This document shows, piece by piece, positions 27,413 to 35,814 of a stretch of DNA of 64,000 bases. The stretch is from assembly GCA_900466575.1 (NCBI GenBank), contig UBMP01000001.1:140571-204570 (forward strand), in the 5' to 3' direction. The translations under genes and the position numbers were made by a program. Source of the DNA: Hyphomicrobiales bacterium (lineage in GTDB: Bacteria; Pseudomonadota; Alphaproteobacteria; Rhizobiales; Rhizobiaceae). The stretch's first letter is position 1. The number at the start of each line of letters is the position of its first letter. Under the pieces are notes generated by a model. It was not told where the DNA came from. It did not search any database and saw nothing but the letters and a program-made list of their open reading frames with translations.

Positions 27413-28816
27413 ATGGCAGACACGGACGCAAAGCCCAGCAGCTTCGACGCGATCCGCCCTGAGCGGGATCGCCCGACTGCGTCCGGCTGGAAGCGCTCGA
27501 TCCGCTGGCTGCGCCGCCAATTGCCAACCGGCCTGTTCGCGCGCTCCGTGCTGATCATCATCCTGCCGATGTTCATCCTGCAAGGCGTCGTGACCTATCT
27601 GTTCATGGAACGTCACTGGCATATGGTGACCGAGCGGCTTTCCAGCGCCGTCACGCGCGACATCTCCGCGATCATCGACATGATGGAGACCTTTCCGCAG
27701 AATGACGACTACGCGCAATTGAAGCGCATCGCCAGCCAGCGCCTTGAACTGGACATCTCGGTCGAGAAGAACGGCACGCTGCCGCCGCCGCGTCCCAAAC
27801 CCTTCTTCTCGCTGCTGGACGACTTTCTCAGCCAGGAAATTGCACAGAGGATCGCCAAGCCTTTCTGGATCGACACGGTCGGCAATTCACGCATTATTGA
27901 AATCCGCATCCTCGTCGGCAAGGACGTGCTTCGCATCTTTGCGCCCCGCGCTGCGGCTTATGCCTCCAACACCCATATCTTCATGGTCTGGATGGTGGTG
28001 ACCTCGCTGATCCTCATCGGGATATCGGTTCTGTTTATCCGCGGGCAGATCCGGCCGATCACCGCACTGGCGAAAGCCGCGGAAAGCTTCGGCAAGGGCC
28101 AGAAGATGCCGGAGAATTTTGCGCCGCGCGGCGCAGATGAAATCCGCAAGGCGAGCCTTGCCTTCATCCTCATGCGCGAGCGCATCGAGCGCCATGTCGA
28201 GCAACGAACGGCCATGCTCTCCGGCGTCAGCCACGACCTGCGTACCATCCTCACCCGCTTCAAGCTGCAGCTGGCGCTTCTCGGCGACGACAAGGAACTG
28301 GAGCCGCTGCACCAGGATGTCAACGACATGCAGTCCATGCTGGAAGGCTATCTCGCCTTCGTGCGTTCTGAGGCAGAGGAAGATGTCGGGACGGTCTATC
28401 TCAGCGAAGTCATGCGCCGTCTCGAAATGCATGCCGAGCTGGAAAACAAGGGCTTCGCGTCGACAGTCGAAGGCCGCGACGAGATCCGGGTGCGACCCAA
28501 TGCCTTCAACCGCCTGATTTCGAATCTCATCTCAAATGCCTGGCGACACGCCGACAATGTTCGCGTCAGGGCTGATCACGGCACGAAATGGCTGACCGTC
28601 ACCGTGGACGACGACGGCCCCGGCATTCCGGTCGCCATGCGCGACGAGGTCTTCAAGCCCTTCTTCCGGCTTGACGAGGCTCGCAATCTGAATGCCTCCG
28701 GAACGGGCCTGGGCCTCTCGATTGCCCGCGACGTGGCGCGCGCCCATGGGGGCAATGTCACGCTCGACGATAGCCCCATGGGTGGGTTGCGCGCCATTAT
28801 CCGCATCCCGGCGTGA
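27413..28816 (+). CDS. Membrane sensor histidine kinase (EnvZ-like)
   Basis: 467 residues. TM1 is at about 42-64 (FARSVLIIILPMFILQGVVT) and TM2 at about 189-209 (IFMVWMVVTSLILIGISVLF), with a periplasmic domain of about 120 residues between. HAMP (about 210-262) leads to the HisKA box GVSHDLRTILTRFKL with phospho-His274. The HATPase domain follows with SNLISNAWRHA (N box), VDDDGPGIP (G1) and GTGLGLSIARDVARAHGG (G2). It is the cognate kinase of the regulator immediately upstream. The EnvZ-type HDLRT sequence suggests bifunctional kinase/phosphatase action. Confidence 0.93.
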   Translation: MADTDAKPSSFDAIRPERDRPTASGWKRSIRWLRRQLPTGLFARSVLIIILPMFILQGVVTYLFMERHWHMVTERLSSAVTRDISAIIDMMETFPQNDDYAQLKRIASQRLELDISVEKNGTLPPPRPKPFFSLLDDFLSQEIAQRIAKPFWIDTVGNSRIIEIRILVGKDVLRIFAPRAAAYASNTHIFMVWMVVTSLILIGISVLFIRGQIRPITALAKAAESFGKGQKMPENFAPRGADEIRKASLAFILMRERIERHVEQRTAMLSGVSHDLRTILTRFKLQLALLGDDKELEPLHQDVNDMQSMLEGYLAFVRSEAEEDVGTVYLSEVMRRLEMHAELENKGFASTVEGRDEIRVRPNAFNRLISNLISNAWRHADNVRVRADHGTKWLTVTVDDDGPGIPVAMRDEVFKPFFRLDEARNLNASGTGLGLSIARDVARAHGGNVTLDDSPMGGLRAIIRIPA

Positions 28817-28822
28817 CCATCG

Positions 28823-29869
28823 TCACCCCTCCAGAAGGTGCAGTAGTCTTTCTTCAAACAGCGCCGGATTGCGGGCGAAGAAGGAATGTCCCTCATCTGC
28901 AATCAGATCGACACCGAGCCCGCAGCGCTGGAATTGGACGGCCGTATTCGCCGACTGCATGACCGCATCGGCTCCGCCGCAGAGGACACCGATCTTCTTC
29001 CTGTCCGCGTCGGGCAATGATGCCAGAAAGGCGCGATGATCGATCTCGCGCGAGACGATCGCCTGCCGCGCGGCTGGCGGAAGCTGCAGATTGTAGGTTA
29101 GCGCCGCGATGATTTCGTCACGCGTGGCCGCCGGCCGGCCGCTGACCGCGTCTGAAAGGGCGAGGTCCACGAATGCCGTGAGACCTTCGATGACGGAGGC
29201 CGCAGTCGAAGGGACCGGCGGCTCGGCGATCAGGTTCATCTCCAGCGTCGGGAACACAGCCGGGGGTACGGCGGGCTGGAAGACATGCTCGCCACCGACA
29301 TCGGGCGTACCCGGCGGCATGAGGCCGGGTGTCGTGTTGATCAGGACGACCCGCGAGGCGGCACCGAGCCCGCCATGGGTGCTCATGTAGTCGCACAGCA
29401 CGACAGCGCCATAAGACCACCCGACAAGAACCGGCAGATGCAGATCGAGCCCCGAAATTGCGGCTTCGATATCGTAGGCCCACCGGCGGGAGGTGCCGGC
29501 CCGGTCACCCGGCGCACAATAATAATCCTCATGCAGCAGCGGCAGAACCCGACCGTCTTGCGCCACGGCCCCGAACGCACCCTGCGATCGGCCGTGCCCA
29601 CGCAGATCGATGGCAACGAGCCTGTAACGCGAACGCAGAGAGGCGGACAGGAACTGCATGCGCCAGCACAGCGCCGATTGTGAAAGCCCATGCACAAAGA
29701 CAAGCGCCGGCTTGTGGCGCTCGCCCGTATCGATGACGCTGAGGGTCACGCCGTCGGCCGTCTTCACCTCCTGACAGGAGACCTTCGCGGGCGCGCGCCC
29801 CTGGGCGCCCCATAGACCGGCAGGCGATGCCACCATTCCGTGCCGCAACCGATTTGACCAGAACTCCAT
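28823..29869 (-). CDS. Alpha/beta-fold hydrolase
   Basis: 348 residues from the ATG at 29869. The frame continues upstream to 30052, but that part is not conserved-looking and overlaps the divergent LysR gene. The oxyanion region is VFVHGLSQSALCWRMQFLS. The nucleophile elbow is VGWSYGAVVL (GxSxG), and a late His occurs in ADEGHSFFARNP. Candidate acid residues lie near CGGADAVMQS. It is probably an esterase or related serine hydrolase. The divergent LysR gene is its likely regulator, a common arrangement. Confidence 0.82.
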   Translation of the reverse strand: MEFWSNRLRHGMVASPAGLWGAQGRAPAKVSCQEVKTADGVTLSVIDTGERHKPALVFVHGLSQSALCWRMQFLSASLRSRYRLVAIDLRGHGRSQGAFGAVAQDGRVLPLLHEDYYCAPGDRAGTSRRWAYDIEAAISGLDLHLPVLVGWSYGAVVLCDYMSTHGGLGAASRVVLINTTPGLMPPGTPDVGGEHVFQPAVPPAVFPTLEMNLIAEPPVPSTAASVIEGLTAFVDLALSDAVSGRPAATRDEIIAALTYNLQLPPAARQAIVSREIDHRAFLASLPDADRKKIGVLCGGADAVMQSANTAVQFQRCGLGVDLIADEGHSFFARNPALFEERLLHLLEG

Positions 29870-30018
29870 TTTCTTCACTCCCTGGATCGTGTTAGCCTTG
29901 CGATGGCTGAGACCGTAAGGCGGATTGCCCTGTCCCGTCGACGCGGAGTTCTGCACGCCCGCCGTGCATGGATGCGCGGCCGATAGTTGGTCGAATTGAC
30001 ATCGCGCGAGAGGCACGC

Positions 30019-30927
30019 TTGGAGTGGAGCCATCTGAAAGTCCTGCTGGCACTGCAACGCGGAGGCTCGATCGCCGGGGCTGCGCGTGAGCTGAAAGTGG
30101 ATCATTCCACCGTCAGTCGACAGCTTTCAGCGCTGGAAGAGGCAGTGGGCGCCCAGCTTCTGATCCGGGGCGGAAGCGGCGTAACCTGGACAGCGCAAGG
30201 CACCCGCCTGCTTGAGGCCGCCCTGCAGATGGACGCAGCCGCTTCGGATGCGATGCGCGAAGTGCGCGGCGTTCTCGCCGATGTAACGGGCTCCGTGCAT
30301 GTCAGCGTGCCGACGGGTTATCTGCCCATCCTGATCCGGCTTGCGCTTCCCAGACTTGAAGCGGAGTGTCCGGGCCTGACGGTCAAGATGGAAGGGACCT
30401 ATCAGCAGGTCGATCTGGCGCGCGGCGGCGCTGACATTGCCATCAGGATGGCACGCCCGAAAGAACTGGATCTCGTTGCCAAGCGCGCCTTCAGCGAAGC
30501 TTGGTTTGCCTATGCGTCGGAGCGCTATGTCGCGCGCCGCGGGCTGCCGCAGGACATGGAAAACCTGCCGGATCACGATCTCGTCCTTTACGCCGAGCGC
30601 CTCCACGGCCTCGAGCCCCTCGGCTGGCCGGACAGGTTCTCAGGCGAGAGGATTGGACGGATCCGGGTCGACACGATCGAGGCCGCAGCCCAGATCGTCG
30701 CGGCAGGCGGCGGCGTTGCGGTGCTGCCCGCCTTCGTCGCCCATGATATCCCGTCAGTTGTGAGGGTTTTCGACACGCCGATTGCCGCCAAGGAGGGTTG
30801 GATCGTCTTTCATGAGGCGCTGCGTGGAACTGCCCGGACACGCGCGGTCGTGGACGTGCTGACAAAGGTCTTTCGGGAAAACAGGTCAGTTTTCATGGGT
30901 TCGGACAGCCCGGCATCTGCGGACTGA
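30019..30927 (+). CDS. LysR-family transcriptional regulator
   Basis: 302 residues from TTG 30019, chosen because GAGAGG lies 5 nt upstream and LEWSHLKVLLALQRGGSIAG is the usual LysR opening. The ATG at 29968 would add 17 residues and has no ribosome site. HTH: ARELKVDHSTVSRQLSALEE. The inducer domain includes VHVSVPTGYLPILI, TIEAAAQIVAAGGGVAVLPA and a C-terminal conserved core. It diverges from the alpha/beta-hydrolase gene, which is its probable target. Confidence 0.85.
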   Translation: MEWSHLKVLLALQRGGSIAGAARELKVDHSTVSRQLSALEEAVGAQLLIRGGSGVTWTAQGTRLLEAALQMDAAASDAMREVRGVLADVTGSVHVSVPTGYLPILIRLALPRLEAECPGLTVKMEGTYQQVDLARGGADIAIRMARPKELDLVAKRAFSEAWFAYASERYVARRGLPQDMENLPDHDLVLYAERLHGLEPLGWPDRFSGERIGRIRVDTIEAAAQIVAAGGGVAVLPAFVAHDIPSVVRVFDTPIAAKEGWIVFHEALRGTARTRAVVDVLTKVFRENRSVFMGSDSPASAD

Positions 30928-30936
30928 AAGACTATC

Positions 30937-31494
30937 CTACCGCCCGTAGCCGCCCATCAATTCCGGATAAGGCCGGCGCAGATTGTAGCGGTGCCAGGCA
31001 TCGATCCGCTTCGGGTAACGCGCCCGCAATGCGTCGAGCGGCTGCAGCAGCGCCCCGCCGCGACCGAGATGCGCGTCGATGATCTCGACGATACGCCGGT
31101 TCGGCCAGGGCTTGTTGACGATCTTGAGAAAGGACTCAAAGGCCTTTGCCTCCTGCCCCGCCCCAAGTCGATGCGCCATGAGGCAGAAGGCGAAGGCGGT
31201 CGAGCGGCTGACGCCGGCATGGCAATGGACGAGGATCCGGCTGTCGGGGAGCTCCACTGCGGGCCGCACGGTCTCGAACAGACTGACGACGACATCGGGA
31301 AAATGCGCGGTAAAGGCCGCAGTCTCCTGGTCCCGAAGCCGCGCCACGATATGTTCGCCGCGTCCAATGACGGGCACGAGATGGTCCGGGAGTTCCGGAT
31401 CGATCAGGGACACGACATGGGTTGCACGCCACGCCTCTGCCACCTCGCGGGCGCGCGGCAAGCAGCTCACGCGGAAATTTTGATCCAGCATCAT
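30937..31494 (-). CDS. Protein-tyrosine / dual-specificity phosphatase-like protein
   Basis: 185 residues. The P-loop HCHAGVSRS (about 89-97) is the CX5R signature of tyrosine phosphatases, with catalytic Cys90 and Arg96. VVSLIDPELPDHLV upstream may supply the general acid Asp. The overall size fits the small DSP-like bacterial group. Substrate is unknown. It converges with the LysR gene, with 9 bp between stops. Confidence 0.8.
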   Translation of the reverse strand: MMLDQNFRVSCLPRAREVAEAWRATHVVSLIDPELPDHLVPVIGRGEHIVARLRDQETAAFTAHFPDVVVSLFETVRPAVELPDSRILVHCHAGVSRSTAFAFCLMAHRLGAGQEAKAFESFLKIVNKPWPNRRIVEIIDAHLGRGGALLQPLDALRARYPKRIDAWHRYNLRRPYPELMGGYGR

Positions 31495-31579
31495 CTTGCA
31501 TCCCCTCGAAACCGAGAATCAGGCCTACGCCCTGATTGGGGCGAAAAGTCGCTTGCCACAGCCCGCCGAAGAAATGTGA

Positions 31580-31921
31580 TCAGCAGAGCTTCGCGCCGTC
31601 GGGTACGGGAAGATCGACACCCGCGAGCACGATCGCGCCTTGCGCATCGGCAAAGCCGAGCGTGAGCACCTCAGACATGAATGGACCGATCTGGCGCGGC
31701 GGAAAATTGACGACGCAAAGAACGCGCCGCCCGGCCAGAGTTTCAGGTGCATAATGCGCGGTGATCTGCGCCGACGATTTCTTGCGCCCGATCTCCGGAC
31801 CGAAATCGATGACCAGCTTGATCGCCGGCTTGCGCGCCTGCGGAAACGGCTCCGCCTCGACGATCGTGCCAAGACGGATATCGACCTTTTCGAAATCGGC
31901 GTAAGTGATGGTCTCGGTCAT
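31580..31921 (-). CDS. csaA: CsaA-type tRNA-binding/chaperone protein
   Basis: 113 residues from ATG 31921 (MTETITYADFEKVDIRLGTI). A single OB-fold tRNA-binding domain, as in CsaA and the C-terminus of methionyl-tRNA synthetase. Features are VDIRLGTIVEAEPFPQARKP, GRKKSSAQITAHYAPETLAG and RRVLCVVNFPPRQIGPFMSE. CsaA has been linked to protein export and chaperone activity in other bacteria. It is the last gene of the ybjN-proC-csaA set; the gap to proC is 10 bp. Confidence 0.9.
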   Translation of the reverse strand: MTETITYADFEKVDIRLGTIVEAEPFPQARKPAIKLVIDFGPEIGRKKSSAQITAHYAPETLAGRRVLCVVNFPPRQIGPFMSEVLTLGFADAQGAIVLAGVDLPVPDGAKLC

Positions 31922-31931
31922 ATGCGGCCGC

Positions 31932-32744
31932 TCAGTTCGCCAGTTCCTGCGCACGCTTGCGCGCGGCGGCAATGGCTGCATCGAAGAGCGGCTGCATGCC
32001 GTCTTCCGCCATCAGGACAGAAAGCGCTGCCGCCGTCGTGCCGCCCGGAGACGTTACATTGATGCGCAGCTGCGAAGCATCCTCGGGGGACTGGTGTAGG
32101 AGTTCACCAGCCCCCGAGACTGTTTCTCGAGCAAGACGCATGGCGAGGTCCGCCGGCAGACCGAGTTTTCGGCCTGCTTCAGCCATGCACTCGACGAGAT
32201 AGAAAACATAAGCCGGGCCACTGCCCGACAGCGCCGTCACGGAATCGATGTCCGTTTCCGACGAAACCCATTCGACCGGTCCGCTGACCTTGAGCAGATC
32301 ATGCACGGCAGCCTTCTGCGCAGCCGACACGGCGGGATTGGCAAAGGCCCCGGTCACACCACGACCGACCATGGCCGGCGTATTCGGCATGGCACGCACA
32401 AAGGCGCCCGTCCCCAGGTGACTTTCAATGAAGGAAAGCATCTTGCCAGCGGCAATCGACACAATCACCGTGTCCGGCCCGACAAGGGTTTTGACCGATG
32501 GCAGCGCCGCATCCATGACCTGCGGCTTGACGGCAAGGAAGATGATCTCGGCCGTCATACCCGCCGGCGACGCGGCAGCGATCTGGACGCCGTGCTCGGC
32601 AGCCAGGCCCGCCATCGAGTCCGAAACCTTCGGATCGAGGATCAGGATCGACGAGCCGTCGATACCGCTTTTCAGCCAGCCGGCGAGCATAGCCCCGCCC
32701 ATATTGCCTGCACCGAGAAGAACGATCTTTTTCGTCGATACCAT
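31932..32744 (-). CDS. proC: Pyrroline-5-carboxylate reductase
   Basis: 270 residues. It catalyses the last step of proline synthesis, reducing pyrroline-5-carboxylate with NAD(P)H. The N-terminal Rossmann motif is VLLGAGNMGGAMLAGWLKSG. Further family features are FLAVKPQVMDAAL, VRAMPNTPAMVGRGVTG, VTALSGSGPAYVFYLVECMA and the C-terminal NVTSPGGTTAAALSVL, the ProC signature. It lies 2 bp after the ybjN stop and 10 bp before csaA, so it is part of a tight operon. Confidence 0.96.
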   Translation of the reverse strand: MVSTKKIVLLGAGNMGGAMLAGWLKSGIDGSSILILDPKVSDSMAGLAAEHGVQIAAASPAGMTAEIIFLAVKPQVMDAALPSVKTLVGPDTVIVSIAAGKMLSFIESHLGTGAFVRAMPNTPAMVGRGVTGAFANPAVSAAQKAAVHDLLKVSGPVEWVSSETDIDSVTALSGSGPAYVFYLVECMAEAGRKLGLPADLAMRLARETVSGAGELLHQSPEDASQLRINVTSPGGTTAAALSVLMAEDGMQPLFDAAIAAARKRAQELAN

Positions 32745-32746
32745 AC

Positions 32747-33247
32747 TCAGGCTTCTCCGGCCGTTTCGAACAGGACGGCATCGACAGCCTCCTGCGCGTC
32801 CATGCCGGACCAGACGACAAACTGGAAGGCCTGAAAATAGGCCTCGCAGCTATCAAGGGCATTCGACAGCAGAACCTCGACCTGACGGTCCGTCGGCTCG
32901 GCGCCGCCTGCCAGCAGCAGCGACTGGCGGAAGATGATTGCATCCTCGTGCCGCCAGATGTCGAAATGCCCCATCAGCACCTGCCCATTGACGATGGAAA
33001 GCAGCCGTATCACTTCGTTGACGCGGCTCTGCGGCACCTTCAGGTCGAAGGCACAGGCGAGATGCAGCGCCTCGAAGTCCTCCATCCAAGAAAAGGACAC
33101 GTTGTAGTCGGCCCAGCGGCCGCCCACGGACATCGAAATCTCATCCTCGCCGGACCGTTCAAAGGTCCAGTCGTTGTTGGCGGCAACAAACTCGATCATG
33201 TCGACCGGGTTCGACTGGCGCGCGATCTGCACGTCTATAAGGCTCAT
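32747..33247 (-). CDS. YbjN-domain protein
   Basis: 166 residues from ATG 33247 (MSLIDVQIARQSNPVDMIEF). It has a YbjN/type III secretion chaperone-like fold: NNDWTFERSGEDEISMSVGG, YNVSFSWMEDFEALHLACAF and VLMGHFDIWRHEDAIIFRQS. In alphaproteobacteria this gene is commonly upstream of proC, as here. The biochemical role is not established. An ATG at 33310 is in frame, but the extension looks spurious. Confidence 0.85.
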   Translation of the reverse strand: MSLIDVQIARQSNPVDMIEFVAANNDWTFERSGEDEISMSVGGRWADYNVSFSWMEDFEALHLACAFDLKVPQSRVNEVIRLLSIVNGQVLMGHFDIWRHEDAIIFRQSLLLAGGAEPTDRQVEVLLSNALDSCEAYFQAFQFVVWSGMDAQEAVDAVLFETAGEA

Positions 33248-33712
33248 TCGGCATGTTCTCCATCGGACCCGCAAACGGTTCGGCGACAAGCACACACTCG
33301 CCAAACTCACTCAACGCGCCAGATACAAAGATGAAACGATCCTATGCGGTAAAAAGGCTAGGCGCGTCGTCCTGCCCGAAACTTGCGCCGCTTCGAATCG
33401 TCGTTGAAAATCAGTCTATAGCGACGACCCGCTCCCGCCACCCCCGCCGCAGCGGCTTTTGAAGCCCGAAATCCTCAAGTCACTTTAGGAGCCGCTTGAT
33501 CGCAAAGGCATAACTGACTCTGCGACAATGATTTTTCGTTCGAATCCACAGGTCGAGAAAATTTCCGAAAAAATTCGGTTGAACGAAAGTCCGATGAATG
33601 CACCTGCGAAAAGGCGGTGATTCATGCACAGGTAGGCTGTTCGACAGACCGCCGGAAGTGAAATCTAAAAAACGCGAAGCAGGACTCCAAACCCCTTCGG
33701 CGAAGATCAAAA
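33248..33712. other. Intergenic region upstream of the toxin-antitoxin module
   Basis: 465 bp without a convincing gene; a 76-codon minus-strand frame at 33480-33710 has no family resemblance or ribosome site. The region must include the ybjN-proC-csaA promoter. It also holds an imperfect inverted repeat, TTTCGTTC (33534-33541) against GAACGAAA (33581-33588), and a smaller hairpin, ATGAATgCAC/GTGATTCAT, beginning near 33594. No T-run follows either. Confidence 0.4.
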
Positions 33713-33730
33713 CTTGTCTAATATGACAAG
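33713..33730. promoter_or_regulatory. Candidate operator of the toxin-antitoxin module
   Basis: CTTGTC-TAATAT-GACAAG is an inverted repeat with perfect 6-bp arms, placed 6 bp upstream of the -35 hexamer. HigA-type antitoxins usually bind such a palindrome to repress their own operon. Confidence 0.5.
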
Positions 33731-33735
33731 CTCAC

Positions 33736-33764
33736 TTGGCAATTCACCGTTTCTGTGACATATT
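33736..33764 (+). promoter_or_regulatory. Promoter of the toxin-antitoxin module
   Basis: TTGGCA (33736-33741), a 17-nt spacer and CATATT (33759-33764). Transcription would start at about 33771, next to the ATG at 33772, so the first mRNA may be leaderless. There is no Shine-Dalgarno sequence before that ATG, which agrees. Confidence 0.5.
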
Positions 33765-33771
33765 TTACCGC

Positions 33772-34103
33772 ATGAGGGAGATCGTCTGGATCAAGCAAGC
33801 GCGCAAGGAATTCGCTTTCCCTTGGGCGCTCGGGACGACATGCTGACGGCGCTGGACATCGCGGCCCTGGGCGGCAAAGCCGACATTGCAAAACCGATGA
33901 AGGGATTGGGTCCGGGCGTGATGGAAATTGCCCTAGCCTACCGGTCGGATGCCTATCGCGTAATTTACGCTGTCCAGATCGGCGACGAAATCTGGGTGAT
34001 TCACGCGTTCCAGAAGAAATCCACGAAGGGCATCTCGACGCCCCAAAAGGAGTTGGATCTTATCAAGGCGCGCCTGAAACGAATTAAGGAGATGCAGTCA
34101 TGA
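33772..34103 (+). pseudogene. RelE/HigB-type toxin split by a -1 frameshift
   Basis: The ATG at 33772 encodes MREIVWIKQARKEFAFP, a normal N-terminus for the phage Gp49/RelE-like toxins, then runs to a stop at 33844-33846. The frame one base back continues LGARDDMLTALDIAALGGKA and on through KPMKGLGPGVMEIAL, YRVIYAVQIGDEIWVIHAFQ and KKSTKGISTPQKELD, the conserved toxin core, to 34103. The two join perfectly at TTTCCCT (33816-33822). One deleted base, a sequencing error, or a programmed -1 slip would explain it. A TTG at 33822 could start a shortened product. The family cleaves translated mRNA. Confidence 0.75.
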
Positions 34104-34423
34104 GTGAGGAAGATCTGGAAATCGTTCGGGGCAGCGGCAATATTTTTGCGGATTTTGGCGACCCCGACGCTGAAGCCAAGCATATGAAGGCAGCGCTGGC
34201 CGCCAAGATTATCAACGCTCTCGATGAAAGAGGGCTCTCGGCCCGCGCGGCTGCCAAACTCGTTGGCGTTGCCGAAGCTGACATATCCCGCGTTCGCAAT
34301 GCCAGCCTGTCGAAATTCACGCTCGATTGGCTCGTTCGGCTGCATCATATGCTCGAGCCCGGGATTGTCGTGGAATTGACCTTCGCTCCGCGCCCGCCTG
34401 AAGCCGGCGACGTCGCCGCCTAG
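34100..34423 (+). CDS. HigA-like XRE antitoxin
   Basis: 107 residues; the start overlaps the toxin stop by 4 bp. The C-terminal HTH (about 35-85) contains AALAAKIINALDERGLSARA, AAKLVGVAEADISRVRNASL and FTLDWLVRLHHMLEPG, typical of the XRE antitoxins that follow RelE/HigB-type toxins. It is intact even though the toxin frame is broken, so it may still repress the promoter at 33736 or neutralise toxins elsewhere. Confidence 0.85.
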   Translation: MSEEDLEIVRGSGNIFADFGDPDAEAKHMKAALAAKIINALDERGLSARAAAKLVGVAEADISRVRNASLSKFTLDWLVRLHHMLEPGIVVELTFAPRPPEAGDVAA

Positions 34424-34489
34424 TCTTGCCAATTAAAGCGCCGACGTCAGTCGCATGGGCAGGTGCACTGCCCATAACGCACTCGTTTA

Positions 34490-34747
34490 TTACTTCTTCG
34501 CCGCCAGCTTCGCCTCAAGCTCGGCGATGCGTGCCGCAAGCGCATCGTTTTCCTCGCGCGCCTTGACGGCCATTTCACGTACCGCTTCGAATTCCTCGCG
34601 CTTGACGAGGTCCATCGAGTTCATGAACCGCTCGGCTTGCGCGCGAAACGCCGTCTCGGCTTCCTGGCGCAGCCCCTGTGCAGCGCCGGCTGCATCCGTC
34701 ATCAGCTTGGCGAAATCGTCAAAAATGCGGTTCGGTCCCGTGGACAT
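34490..34747 (-). CDS. ubiK: UbiK-family accessory factor (BMFP/DUF526)
   Basis: 85 residues. The short N-terminal part (STGPNRIFDDFAKLMTDAAG) is amphipathic, and the C-terminal coiled coil is long (REENDALAARIAELEAKLAA). This is the UbiK/BMFP layout; UbiK in Escherichia coli forms trimers and supports ubiquinone synthesis in aerobic cells. In rhizobia the gene is generally found divergent from lgt, as here. Specific function in this organism is inferred from the family. Confidence 0.82.
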   Translation of the reverse strand: MSTGPNRIFDDFAKLMTDAAGAAQGLRQEAETAFRAQAERFMNSMDLVKREEFEAVREMAVKAREENDALAARIAELEAKLAAKK

Positions 34748-34947
34748 GATCGTCTCCCTTGCCTTTCGGACTTGAACTTTCTGAAACTGAGGTAGGTTGT
34801 CGCGCGATCATATGCAAGCACTATTGCACAGGCCTGCAGGGCACGTTTGACGAAGCGCAGGCGGGTTTACCAAAGCTGCGAAAAATCGCCTTGACCCTGC
34901 CCCTTTCACACTTCATTTTCCGCCCAAATCAACGGGCAGGAAACAGT

Positions 34948-35814
34948 TTGCACACCGAACTCATCACCATGGCGGCGATCGCCTTTCCCGGCTTCAACCC
35001 GGTCGCCTTCGAAATCGGGCCGCTGAAGGTACATTGGTACGGCATCGGCTATGTCGTTTCCATTATGCTCGGCTGGTTCTATGCCCGACGCCTGATCGCC
35101 AGTGGCAATCTCTGGCGCAATGGCAAGGCGCCGATCAGCGCGCAGCAACTCGATGACTTCGTCCTCTATGCCGCCATCGGCATCGTCGTCGGCGGCCGCG
35201 TCGGCTATGCGCTCTTCTATGACCTCCCGAACGTGATCGCCGATCCTCTGCGATTCTTCCGCGTCTATGATGGCGGCATGTCCTTCCATGGCGGTTTCCT
35301 CGGCACGACCATCGCCATGATCCTGTTTGCGCGTGTCAACAAGATCCCTGTCTGGAGCCTGTTCGACATCGTCTCCATCGTCGCCCCGATCGGGCTTGGC
35401 ATCGTCCGTGTGGCCAATTTCATCAATGGCGAGCTCTGGGGACGGATCACCGATGTGCCATGGGCGGTCGTCTTCCCGACCGGCGGCCCCTTCGCCCGCC
35501 ATCCAAGCCAGCTCTACGAAGCCGGCCTTGAAGGCATCGTGCTCCTCTCCGTCCTGAGCATTCTCGCCTATGGTCCAAAACTTCTCAAAACGCCCGGATT
35601 CATCACAGGCGTCTTCGTCTGCGGCTATGGTTTGAGCCGCATTACGGGCGAATTCTTCCGCGAACCCGATGCACAGCTCGGCTATCTGTTCGGCGGCTGG
35701 CTCACCATGGGCATGCTGCTCTCGCTGCCGATGGTGGCGGTCGGGCTCTGGGCCATGTGGCGCGCCCGTCGCGCCGCCGCGCACCTGCCGAACCCGGAAG
35801 CCGCTGCGCCATGA
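34948..35814 (+). CDS. lgt: Prolipoprotein diacylglyceryl transferase
   Basis: 288 residues. It transfers diacylglyceryl from phosphatidylglycerol to the lipobox Cys of prolipoproteins at the inner membrane. Key features are [20 protein letters not shown], the lgt signature [20 protein letters not shown] and [15 protein letters not shown]; about seven hydrophobic helices are present. TTG 34948 is preferred: AGGA lies 8 nt upstream and the resulting start ([19 protein letters not shown]) has the length usual in rhizobial Lgt. The ATG at 34969 is an alternative. The stop overlaps the next start (ATGA). Confidence 0.93.
   Translation: MHTELITMAAIAFPGFNPVAFEIGPLKVHWYGIGYVVSIMLGWFYARRLIASGNLWRNGKAPISAQQLDDFVLYAAIGIVVGGRVGYALFYDLPNVIADPLRFFRVYDGGMSFHGGFLGTTIAMILFARVNKIPVWSLFDIVSIVAPIGLGIVRVANFINGELWGRITDVPWAVVFPTGGPFARHPSQLYEAGLEGIVLLSVLSILAYGPKLLKTPGFITGVFVCGYGLSRITGEFFREPDAQLGYLFGGWLTMGMLLSLPMVAVGLWAMWRARRAAAHLPNPEAAAP

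Noticed and set aside
33480..33710. 76-codon minus-strand frame in the gap before the toxin module
   Set aside because: No ribosome site, no resemblance to a family and no promoter; it covers inverted repeats.
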